This document shows positions 10,629-21,499 of a stretch of 64,000 bases of DNA, piece after piece. Position 1 is the first letter of the stretch. Every line of letters begins with the position of its first letter. This DNA is from Pilatotrama ljubarskyi (Eukaryota; Basidiomycota; Agaricomycetes; Polyporales; Polyporaceae). The position numbers and the translations under genes were made by a program. Location of the stretch: assembly GCA_022385805.1 (NCBI GenBank), contig MU277752.1:5306-69305 (forward strand). The letters run 5' to 3'. The notes beneath the pieces were generated by a model, which was given only the letters and a program-made list of their open reading frames with translations, was not told the origin of the DNA and did not search any database.

Positions 10629-12393
10629 ATGAAGCGTGCTACTGTTTTTGCTGCTCTCTCGGCCGCCGTGCCTTACGTGGCGGCCCACGGATACCTCGCT
10701 CAAGTCTCGATCGACGGTACGGCATACGCGGGGAATGTCCCCAATAACTATCAAGGTATGTACTCCGTCCTACTCGTCTGAATATGTGCCTGGGTTGGGG
10801 AGATTGTGGCTGGCTTCGTCTATGTGGGAGGTAGGCGCATCGCGTTACGAAAGCACTTCTGCGTTTCCCCCTCTGCATGTCCTTGCCTGCGGTCGCAGTG
10901 CAGACTACGCGGCGAATGCGGCCCTCTTGTGCTTCCGGCCTTTCCGCGGCATAGTACTCTCCCGCTCTCCGTACCTCAGCCGTCCACGTTGTCCCAGGTG
11001 GCAGGAAAACAGTTCTCCCTCCTTTGCTGCCATCTGCACGTTCGCCGTGACACTTTTACCGGTGCATATCTGCCTCCGCGGCCTCTCCCCTCCAGAACGT
11101 CCTCGCCCTCTGCTCGTGTTCCCAATCTGCATTCTATCTCCATCCCCTAGCGCTGTGCCGTGCCCTGGACCCGAAGCAGCACTCACTGACCGATGTCTCA
11201 CTTTTGTCTTCGCCCAGGCCCGAGCCCGATCCGCCTTGTCTCAGACATCGGTCCAGTCAAGGGCGCGTCGAACCCGGACCTGAACTGCGGCCTGAACGCG
11301 CAACTTGCCGAGCTCGTCGTGCCTGCGAACCCAGGCAGCGCCGTCGAGTTCCAGTGGTCCGGCGGCGACCACCAGAAGGTACGCATCGAGGCTCACCATT
11401 GCCGGCCCTCGGGCGCTCCGCGAGAACGTTGATGCTGATCCGTTTCCCTGTTCGCGTGCGCGTCTCCGTCTGCGTTCGTAGTGGCCGCACAACACTGGCC
11501 CGCTGATGACCTACCTCGCGTCGTGCGGGTCGACGACGTGTGATAAGTTCAACGGGTCGGACGCGCAGTGGTTCAAGATCGACCAGGCGGGCAAGAAGCC
11601 AAACGACGACTCGCAGTGGGTCCAGCAGGACATCAGTCAGTGTCTCTCGTACTCGCCTCTCCGGTCTTGCGAGATGCTGACCGCGCGCCTCCACAGTGAA
11701 CGGTGACTCGTACACCGTCACGCTCCCGCAAGACCTCCCTCCCGGCGATTACCTGATCCGTCACGAGGTATGCGGTCCTAGCACGTCCAGAGCGGTCCCC
11801 GCTGACGAGCGCGCAGATCATCGCTCTCCACCTCGCGGTGACCAAGGGTGGCGCCGAGTTCTACCCCGCGTGCACGCAGATACGCGTCGGCGGCAGTGGC
11901 TCCGGCAAGCCCTCCGACACGGTGACGTTCCCCGGCGGGTACTCCGACAACGACCCGGGCATCTTCGACCCCAACGTGAGTTTTCTCTCCTCTGTCGCCG
12001 GGGACGACAGACTGACGACATTGAACACAGGTCTTCGACGCCGGCTCATCGTACACCTTCCCCGGCCCTCCCATCTCGAACCTCGCGGCAGCGTCCGCGG
12101 GCATCACGCCCCCTGCGAGCGAGACCGCGACGTTCCCGCCAGAGGGCGCGACTCCGTCTGCGGGCTCAGGCTCGGGGTCTGGCTCTGGATCGACCGCGAG
12201 CGCCACCCACGTGGCGTCGCCATCTGCTTCCGCAGGCACGGGCTCGACCGCGGGCACGGGCGCTGTCGGGGCGGCGGGCACGAAGGCGCAGTGTCGTCTG
12301 AAGGCGCCGACGAACAGCAGCTCGAGCGCGTCGAACGTGAACCGGCCGCGGCATTATAGCAGGATCATGCGTCGGATTCTGCAGCTCAGCTGA
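10629..12393 (+). CDS. AA9 lytic polysaccharide monooxygenase
   Basis: Exons 10629-10755, 11218-11378, 11482-11635, 11697-11767, 11817-11975 and 12031-12393 join to 344 residues. The signal peptide ends AA-H, so mature His1 is residue 20 (HGYLAQVSIDG). The second histidine-brace residue is His99 in WPHNTGP, and the axial tyrosine is Tyr187 in AEFYPAC. AA9 enzymes bind copper through these residues and cleave cellulose or hemicellulose oxidatively outside the cell. The usual glutamine two residues before the tyrosine is glutamate here (Glu185). After the catalytic domain comes a Ser/Gly/Thr-rich tail and a basic end, with no CBM1. The first intron is long (462 nt) and could hide an alternative exon, but the coding join is typical of the family. 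Confidence 0.93.
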
Positions 12394-14272
12394 AGGGCTG
12401 TCAGCTGTGGAAGGGTGATGCGATGGTGATCAGGGCTGGCTCCTGTCGCGCCGTGTTGTGGGTATGACTGAGACGACGTGCTATCACGTGTACTTGTACG
12501 CAGCTTCATATACGACCTTTGTAGCTCTTAGTTCTGGTGGTCTGCTTTAATGTTATTGGTTATCGTGGCGTCGCATTGGTACGCCACGATATAAAATAGT
12601 GTCATGATCGTTGGTGGATAGGTTGGGCGTGTGGCCACACCCTGAGAGCCTACTGTGCTTTGTTGAATTAGCGGAGCGCGCTCTTCGTATATAGTTTCTT
12701 GCGCAAGATATGTGTCGATGATTGTCAAGTTCTGTGTGGTTTGCACCGTGATGACCATTAGGGGGCCAGGTACTATAATGCTTGAACGCTTAAAGCAGCA
12801 TCAGCCGATGTCCTCTCGTATCTGTCCTCGACATAACAGCGATCACTCTCGCTGGACCAGCAGGCTCGTTGAAGACGTCCTGGCGATAGCCTCTCCATTT
12901 CTTGCGTTTCTATGTGGAACGCAAGTGGGTCTTGGGAGCCGAACAAGGAACCGAACGGAATGGTGTGGTCCATAACGGAGTGGCGCTCCGGGGAGAGCGC
13001 CTGGGTCACGGCGTATAAACATTTGTTATCATTGGCCAAAGGAGGAACACCCCGGACGATGATTGGCTACAGAGCTACGGGGTCCCTGGAGAATCACCTT
13101 TGCCAGAGAGCCTGGGACAAAAGACGAGAGGTGGTGGTATTCGAGTTCAGCCGGGACGTGAAGCCGACCGTTCGGGATCCGGCTTTCAGTTCTTCCCGAG
13201 CCCCGAGTAGAACACCAGCATTCGGGAGCAGCGGTAGCATTGGCTGCATGCCGGCGGTACAGAAGCTCGGACAATATTGTCGCGGAGGAGATGCTCCACT
13301 GCTCGGGGAAGCCTAAGGACGCGGTGCGAACTCGAGCCTTCGCGGATCAGAGTGGTAGCAAGCCCGCAGGATTATCTTTGGTGCTCTTCTAGGCTCAATT
13401 GAAACGGCCGTTATGACTACCGACCTCTGGGCTATCGATGACCGACCGTTCAATGCGTTTGAAAAGGGGCCGACGGCGGACAGCGCAGAGACTCGCAATA
13501 TTGGCCTTTGATGCCCCGATCTATGGATACGGCAAAAGCGCACTCTCTTCGGTGTTCTGTAACTAGAAAGAAAGAACACAGCTTGGCTAAAGGCGTTGCA
13601 AGACATTGCTCTCGATGGGCGGATGCGGGTAAGCGGAAGCTTCAGCGGATCTTACTGGCCCTAATTTGGAGAGAATATTTCCATATATGGCAGGATCTGC
13701 GGCTATAGAGAGCCCGCGACCAAAGCAGAGACGAGCGCCTACTGATGCTCTCCTCCTCACTCGCGCCGTCGTCTGGGGGCTTTGCAAATATGTTGTCTGT
13801 TGCATGCCGTAGCGTATGTTGTGGGTGGATGGATGAGATTGTGTTGCGTAGATGCGTGGATGTTGGAGTAAGCTGGAGCCACCGCTCGTCGAAATGTAAC
13901 GCAGGTACGGCATTCCCCATTCCGTAGACACACCGACGAACCCACGACTGCAGCGACCAGGCTCTCGTTTGTCTAGACTCGAGCGACATACGCCTGGGGC
14001 GAGCCCCACCATTCGCCCGGAAAGGGATAGTGCGGTCCGAGATCTGACCGTCGGTAGAATCGTGATCTGGTGCAGATCCCAATTGGGAGTGATCGAACTC
14101 GGACAGGAGCGCCTCGCTCAGCTCGACACCCACTCTCCCGCGGAAGCAATGGATATGGTATCCGAATATCCGTCGCGCATTTCCTTCGTCCTCCATCCTT
14201 CTTCCACACCGCAAAGTCTATATCTACACGCTCTCTCGCTCTCTCGTTTCCCCTTCATTCCACCGCGCCGCC
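12394..14272. other. intergenic between LPMO and transcription factor
   Basis: No gene recognised. It holds a perfect hairpin at 12561-12591, probably in the LPMO 3' flank. The last 60 bp are a pyrimidine-rich 5' leader of the next gene. Confidence 0.5.
12561..12591. repeat. perfect 11-bp stem-loop downstream of the LPMO
   Basis: TATCGTGGCGT, a 9-nt loop, then ACGCCACGATA, followed directly by an A-rich run. It lies 168 nt after the LPMO stop. It could be a 3'-UTR structure or a transposon remnant; the sequence alone does not decide. Confidence 0.6.
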
Positions 14273-16303
14273 ATGTCTACCGCCCACCTCTCCCTCGACG
14301 ACTTCGCCTTCCCCGGCCACAGGCCACACTCTGCTTACGAGCTCTCATACGCCCTGGGGGCGCCTCAGAACTCTTCGCTGCTCTCGCACGGCGGCTTGGA
14401 CGCTTCGCCCAACAGTGCCCACGCCCCGGCGGATTTCCACCAGCTCCCTTCGGACTCTGCACATGCGGCTTACCTGCCCGAGCACCTCGAGTCCTACCTC
14501 ACTCAGCAATATGCCGCCATGGGTTATCCCACCTTTGGCGCTCATCTGCCTCCCTACTCCATGCAGCATCGTCCTCCTTCCCCCCGCACGGTTCACGCCG
14601 CTAATTCTGGCTGGGGACCTACCGAGACTTACGGAGCATCATACGAAGCGTCAGCCTCCAGTTCGACCTTCCTGAACAACCTCCAGAACGTCATCGACTC
14701 TTCACACACCTCCCAGATCCAGCAGAGCGCGAACGCGACTCACGCGGGGGCACAGCAGCTGTCCGGTCCCTCGTCGTCCTCGTGGACCCTCTCCGGATCA
14801 CTCGATCCTGCAACCGGCGTCTTCCAGCGCAGTTTCGAGCATCCTCGCCTCCGTACTGCCCAAGCGTGCGAGAAGTGTCGTATACGGAAGGCCAAGGTTC
14901 GTCTCCGCTATCTCGTGTCATATCTCTTCGCTGTCTCACCCATCGCGGCTTGTACAGTGCAGTGGCGATCATCCCACTTGCCAGCGCTGCCTTTCGAGGG
15001 GTCTGCAGTGCGAATACGCCCCAGAACGCAAGATGCGCGGTCCGAACAAGAACAAGCGGAAGAGCATCTCACAGAAGCGTACCGACCCATCGCCGTCGGA
15101 TGCGTCAGACGATCGCCGGGGCTCTATCGCATCCATCGCCTCGACCGTCAGTTCAGGTTCGGACGCATCTGTTCTCGATGCGCCCGCTTCCGCGGCTGCT
15201 ACGGCTGGCGCTGCGGTCAGTAGTGGGACCCGCCCTCCGAGTCGCGGCAGTCCGCTTCCCAATATCCAGTACTCTCCGATGCGCTCTGATGCCCCCCGCC
15301 AACGGTCCACCTCTATCGCCTTGGGGCAAATCCAGCGCGCCGCAGAGTACGGCTCGATGAGCCCCGCGCATGGTCATTTCCACACCAGCTCCCCGTCCGG
15401 CCGCCAGCGCCCGCCTCCTCTCGATCTGAGCGACGCACGCCAATTCCAGCCCAACTACACCAGCATGATGGCGCAGTACGCCAGGACGGGCCAGCTGAAC
15501 CCGTCGTACGGCTCGTCGGACGGCATGGTGGATGGGCGCCGCACCTCCCTCCCTCCGTATCTGCTGGAAGCGTATTCCCGTGTCGCTCTCGCTAACAACG
15601 AGAATGCGCAGGAGAGCGCGTTCTACGATTCCTCTGCGTTCCTTGCGCCCTCGTCCGCGACTGCTGCCTCTTCCTCCGCCGAGTCATCGGGGATGGCTCG
15701 GTATGTCCATCTCCCTTCCCTCCGCCATTGAACAGCGGCTGACTCGCGCGTGCGCCCTGCGCCTCTTCTCTCTCCCTCTCTCCCAATAGCCCGAACCCCA
15801 ACCCCTCCCCCATGTTCCACCCCCAGTCGTACCCCCTGGCGCAGGGCATGAGCGAGTTCCTCCACGTGCAAAGTTCCCCAACGGACGCGATGTCCGTCTA
15901 CTCGAACCCGCGCTCAAACTCGTCCGACGTCTCCGCGCCCATCACGCCGCTCTCGCTTTCGGACAGCGGCGGCTACGAGGGTGCGCACGACCTCGCGTAC
16001 CCCGACTACGCCGGGTTCGACGCGCCGTTCGGCGGACACGCTGACCCCGCCGGGGGCGGCGGCACTGGTATGGGCGGCGTCGGCGCGGCGGAGCATTCTT
16101 ACGGCGTCGACGATATGCAGGCGTACGCGGGTGGTATGGAGGACGCGTTCCGCTCGAAGAGCAGCGCCGACTCGCTCAGCGGCGCTCTCTGGGACTCATC
16201 GATGGAGGACGAGACGCCTCGCGCGGGCAAAGTGGACAGGAAGCTGTCGCACGTCGGTCAGCTGCTTGCTAACACGCAGCTGGACGGACATTCCGCTTCG
16301 TAG
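14273..16303 (+). CDS. Zn2Cys6 binuclear cluster transcription factor
   Basis: Exons 14273-14896, 14958-15700 and 15790-16303 give 626 residues. The zinc cluster is split by intron 1 and runs ACEKCRIRKAK then CSGDHPTCQRCLSRGLQC. Its six cysteines are at 199, 202, 209, 216, 219 and 226, with spacing C-x2-C-x6-C-x6-C-x2-C-x6-C. A basic linker (MRGPNKNKRKS) follows. The rest is low-complexity Ser/Pro/Ala/Gly-rich sequence typical of activation regions. I see no fungal-specific middle homology domain. It acts in the nucleus as a DNA-binding regulator; targets are unknown. The ATG has a strong context (CCGCCATG) after a CT-rich leader. The neighbouring AA9 gene is 1.9 kb upstream in the same orientation, but a regulatory link would be speculation. 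Confidence 0.88.
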
Positions 16304-17729
16304 CCATAGGGCTGCTGCTACGAGCAGCCTTCACATGGACTTTCGTGCTAGATTCTACCTTATTCGCTTCATTATTGTGCTCCATTGCGCTCTGCATACC
16401 GCTGTATCCATATCTCGCAGCCCGACTGTATCGATTAGTACTGTATCTCGCCTTGTCAGACATACTATACACACATATAACCTGTACGCTACCGATTCGT
16501 TAGTTTACTGTTACCTCACCTCGTTGTCTTATTACATAGAATGCGATACTTTATCGCGCCCCAGGCTTGTCGAGCTCTCCACATCAGCATGCCTCTCCGA
16601 GGAGCCAGTCTCGAACTTGTAGCGCACGGAAAGACGCGGACGCCGTTCCCGCCGCACCCTCTGACCGAGCTCCCCGCGCCATCCCGTCGTGCTCCAGCTG
16701 CACCGAGTCACATAGCTATTAGCCGCGCAGAACCCATCGCGCCATAGCGAGCACTTGAGCCGATTCTACTCACGCAGCGAGCCAGTCAGCGGGCGCCCGG
16801 TATGTCCGAGCCCCAGTTTGCTTCCGCATCCCTTACCCAGTCCTTCCCGCCCGCTCCAAACCTCCCAAGAGCGGTGCCGTGACGCATGTGACAGCCCGAT
16901 ACCGAGCGCAACGGCCCCCTCGTGCACCGTCTGCGCAGGGCACTGTATCGCGGGCACCCAGCACAGACAGACAGACAGACAGGAGCACGCACGGTTGCAG
17001 TTGCGATCGGTTCGCGCCTGGGCGCCTGTCGCGGGACCGCACTGGTACCCTGGATTGGCGGTGGATTCTAGGAGGTCGGGCAGTGAACTGGGCGGGTACG
17101 CGGCTGCAGTTGCGGTGGCGGACGCGGTTGCGGTCGACGATCCAGTCTGAACAGGACGTTCAGATCGAACAGGTCCGTTCGATGGGACTGTCACTGTTTT
17201 GGTGCGTGATCAGCACGGCTGCCGACGGCGAGGCGCAGATTGAGTAGGTGATCGTGGTCCTTGGGATCGTGTACGCAACCTCAAGAGTAGGAGGGCGTCA
17301 TATGTATGGTTGTTGACGCGGACGATCGAGCAGCCCGTCTGGACCTTTGAGCGATCTCCAGTGCGATCAGTTCGCGCGGGATCACTCTGGCGACATGCTC
17401 TTGGCCAGCTTGGACTGCGGCCAGGCGTTCATGAACGCAGGCTGACCTCGTGGAGTCGATGCAGCGGTGGAGCTCTTTGCGTATGTCAGAATATCGCAAG
17501 CAAAGCCGGTATGTCATAGAAGAGGGGTTCATAACTCACATCGCAGACGTGTGGAGAGACCGAGCCACCACCGTGATATGTCCATATCAACACCGAGGAC
17601 AGACAGAATCCGAGTACAGCTCCAAGACGACCCTCGCGGCCACTCACACTTTCCGTTACATCGTAATGCAGAGCAAAAGAGGACGTTTCCGGAGCCAGTG
17701 TAAAATCAAGCGCATGTGGAGGCGGTCGC
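16304..17729. other. intergenic with short ACAG microsatellite
   Basis: No gene seen. It contains a five-unit ACAG repeat at 16963-16982. The flanking genes are convergent. Confidence 0.5.
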
Positions 17730-19530
17730 TCAGCCTTGCTTCAGAGAAACGATGAGCGACCAAACGGACGTGATGGTCTGGATGACGGTGCAGATGCCGA
17801 AGAACACGGCCAGAACCGTTCCCCAGAACATCCACGGTTCCGTCTTCTTCCTCTTCTGAATGTCGCGCCGAAGGCGGTTGTACCAGCGCCGCCGCCTGCG
17901 CAACTCGTTCTCGATGATGAGCACCCGACTAGCAAGCAGCTACCCAGACTGTCGTGAGCATCATCCTGGCTATAGGCGAGGGGAATGAACACGTACCTGG
18001 GGTGGGTGGTATGGCGACGGGTTCTTGTGCTTCTGCTCAATGACGCCCGCGATAACCGTGAGGTCGTCATACTGCCCGCGCCGAGCTCGATCGGGGTCGA
18101 TCTTGAACATTCCAAGCGAAATTGGCAGTGTATAGTTCTCGCGGAATTCCTCGTTCACGAGGGCACCATAGGACTGCATGATCTCCTCACCATAGTTCGA
18201 CATTCCTACGGCTCTACCACGCGGCATAGTCAGTGAGGTCCGGTGCAGGACATTCTATCAGTGAACCGACTCACCTGGCGACCCTGTTCCGATCATAGCC
18301 AAGTAGTAGCGAGATCTGTTCCGTATAAAGGATATACACCGTCACGGCGTTTCCGACGAGCTTCAGGTGGTCGAGCATGTAGGGAGTCGGCTGGATGATG
18401 AAATCTTCCTCGATGAGCTCCCTCGCGCTGAACGAGAACCGTTTCGGCTTCACTGCATTTTTCGGCACTGGCGGGAAGACGATGTCCACCGCGCCCGCGA
18501 AGGTGAGAGGAGGTGCAGGTTCGATGTACAGCTTCAGTCCGATCACAGCCAGAAGACCGTCCATCATGTGCCACACATAGTAGACGTGCTCGTGGTGAGG
18601 CTGTCCGCCAGTGCCATGCTCAGTTACTGCGCAAACACGAGCTAGCTTGACACAAACACACCTTGTCCTTGAGCTTCGCAGGCCAGTGCGGCTTCGACTT
18701 CATCGAGTCGATGAAGCGGTCCACGAGCTGGTCCGCCCACCGCGCGTTGTGGAGATACTCAACGAGCGCGCACATGTTCTCGACGGTGTCGCGTGCACTG
18801 AAGCCGTCGAGTCTAAGATAGCTGATGTTGCCTGTGGTGCGCTCTGGGAGGTTGTCCTTTGACTCATAGAGCACCTGAGCGAGACGAGTATAGAGAGGTG
18901 CCACGTGGAGGCGCCAGAGTAGGGACGACCTGACAACCTCGCCGTCATCGGGGCTGGGCGGCCGCAAAGGTTCAGAGGAAACCGAAGGTGAAGGAGCCTG
19001 TGGCGAAAGTCAGGGACTCCCGTAAACAGCGGAGGAGAGTCTACTCACGGGCCCACTCGTAGCGGCGGGGCCGAGATTGGATACAGGGGGGTTCGAGACA
19101 GAATCCGCAGGTTGAGTCGGAGCAGCTTGGGTGTCGATCTATTGTGCAGCTGTCTTTCTTAGCGACGCATCGACATTCTAGCTCATATCCGTACCGTTGG
19201 TTGAGGCATCGGAGGTGCCGCGGCAGTATGGTCCGGACTGGGTATGTTCAGTGTTCCAGTCGCGAGAGTCGGCTGGGGCATGACGATGGGGACAGGCATG
19301 GGGGGAACCGCCGGGGCCTCGGGAGGCTGTAACTGGACTCCTTCTGCCTCGTCTTGCTCAGTGTCGGGCACCAAGCCCATCAGCCGTGCAAGCACATACG
19401 CCCTGAAGAGTGCGTTTGAATCGTAAAGCTCGTCCTTTGGGCATAAGACAATGAACATTGCCAGTCGTGAGCGTTACTATAGGAGACTCACCAGGGGTAC
19501 GGACTCCGCCGCGTTATCATCAGACGGCAT
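17730..19530 (-). CDS. unknown protein with C-terminal membrane anchor
   Basis: Seven exons (19530-19492, 19434-19195, 19138-19049, 18997-18662, 18600-18275, 18213-17997, 17939-17730) give 485 residues with consistent phases. The N-terminal third has a Pro-rich disordered linker. The middle is a folded region with no catalytic motif that I recognise. The end has a very basic stretch (ELRRRRRWYNRLRRD) followed by one hydrophobic helix (WGTVLAVFFGICTVIQTITS) and a short tail, so it is probably tail-anchored with the bulk in the cytosol. The layout recalls plant DUF247 proteins, but I cannot claim homology. The start is the ATG of a 13-codon first exon (MPSDDNAAESVPL); it is the least certain part of the model. 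Confidence 0.72.
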
Positions 19531-20394
19531 AGTTGGCAGAGCTACCGAATCTCTCTCTGTGAATGCGGATCGGCTCTGCTCCAGCGTACCTTTATGTTTG
19601 CTTGTATGAGGAGGCGCTGCGCTGCCACTTCGTAGGTTGGCACGCGCAGACCAGCCGCGGGCAGCACAGTGCGATCCAGGTTATGTCACCAAGTCTTCTA
19701 GGCGCAGCCTGTCGCACAGGTCGTAGACCCTTGTCCGGGCGCAGACCCCGAACAAGCATAAACAATGAGGTCCATGCCGGGAAAGACGTGCACAGCTCTG
19801 CTGCCGACTATATCAGGCAGGGATGGACGAGCCGCGGCGGACAATAGTGGGACGGAGCGAGAACGATCTGTATGAGAGCCAGAAGCGGCCGCACAGCAGG
19901 TTGTACACGGGAGACTGTTGCAAACGATCGCCCTAGCCCAGGGAAGTGAGCGGGTATTAACGGGGCGGTCTCTGAGTTCAGTCAATGGAGCAGGGACATC
20001 ATGGAAGATGTCAAGCGTACTGCGTCGAAGCTACGTTGCGCGGTAACCTCGTGCAATCGTAGAGGCTCCATCACTTCTGAAGCGCAGGCCAAGACAAGAG
20101 GCCAATGTTGACGCACAGGGCAAAGTCTTCCTTTCCTGTGCAGTCCTATGACAAGGACATCTATTATAACGCGAACTAGACGCATAAGCCAACCGATCAC
20201 AGCATATATACGCATCATGTACATACTCACAGATGATCCAGGATCGAGCGTCTTTCCGTTTGGTTTCTAGAACACAATATGGACGGTCCTTTGGCTCGAC
20301 AGATATGCATACTTGCGCCCATTAGTCCTGCATTCGGCTCGTCGAAGCTTGATGTGAACGAAAGCCTTCTACACGCATGTGGCTCTTCGAAGGA
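19531..20394. other. intergenic, no gene seen
   Basis: Lies between the tail-anchored gene's promoter and the 3' end of LSm6. No supported frame. Confidence 0.5.
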
Positions 20395-20827
20395 CTATAG
20401 AGGTTCTGCAGCGGAGATGTACAGTACTTGCGGACTCTCTCAATGGGCAGAACAAAGGAAATGCTGTAAGTGAACTCACCATTGTTGCCTCGAATGAAAG
20501 CATCGCCATACTTATTGGTCACTCTCCCGTTGACGTGCTCCTCCGTCTGCTCGAGAGCGATGTTCATGTAGCCGTCCAGACATGAGAGGATACCTAAGGC
20601 AAACATTGAATCAACCGTGCCTCTTGAACGATCGCACAGCATCAGAACACTCATTTCATCATCATGAACATACCTCGGTAGTCGACCCCAGATGTCAAGC
20701 GGACGACGACGCGTTTCCCCACGACGCCCTTCAAGAAATCGGTTGGCGAACCAGATGTGGTCGGAGGAGGCGGAGGAGATGGCTCGGTGGGAGCCGCAGG
20801 GGGCGGAGGCGGAGTAGAGTCGTCCAT
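20395..20827 (-). CDS. LSM6: U6 snRNA-associated Sm-like protein LSm6
   Basis: Exons 20827-20674, 20593-20480 and 20426-20395 join to 99 residues. The Sm fold is clear: FLKGVVGKRVVVRL, then the Sm1 motif SGVDYRGILSCLDGYMN and the Sm2 part GDAFIRGNNVLYIS. LSm6 is a subunit of the LSm1-7 (cytoplasmic mRNA decapping) and LSm2-8 (nuclear U6 snRNP) rings. A proline-rich N-terminal extension of about 25 residues precedes the fold, longer than in yeast. An in-frame ATG further upstream would add about 60 residues; I chose MDDST because the extra stretch has no known counterpart. Confidence 0.93.
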
Positions 20828-21499
20828 GAGAGTCTCTGCACCGTGCACGAGGTCGTGGTCGTGGTCGAGCACAGCGAGCACAAGCCCGCAAGTTGCCGAA
20901 TGCAGAGGCGCTAGACGCTCATTCACTGGCGCCTTTCCGAGTCCGGGAAAGTCGGGGGACAGCTCAAGCCCAAGGGCCGCGCCCCACCTCCGACACGTTA
21001 AACTCAAGCTCACTGCACAATGGCAGTATTCGCCTTACTGGCTCTGAACATCACTTAAACCTCTCATAGAAGTTGACGAGCATCCGACGTTCCCGCATCG
21101 CGGTTATGTTGTCTCCTGGATCAGTAGGTTCGCGCCGCCTCGCGATGGCAGAGGCGGAATGAGTCGACAAGCTCGACAAGTAAGCCCCGTCGTTGCTGTA
21201 GCGCAAGCAGCATATCCTTCTGAAGGAGGACAAGGCCGACGGTGACGTCCGTACATTCGCATTCGTCTTTGCCTTATGTCTTCGATTGACCTTGTGCTCG
21301 ACGCCTGCACACAGGTAGTGAACTGTGCTCTTATCTCGCGTATGTGTTATCGCGCTATTCTACACCATACACGCGGGTTCAAACGTCTCCAACCACAACG
21401 TTCGGTGACGCTCACTTCGATATCACTCCTTGAGTTGTGTACTGAATCGTAGTAGGTTTGGCGCGTGAGGACGTCCCAGGTGAGTAACTGTCTGCCGAC
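20828..21499. other. intergenic, LSm6 promoter and HET copy 2 3' flank
   Basis: No gene recognised. Confidence 0.5.
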
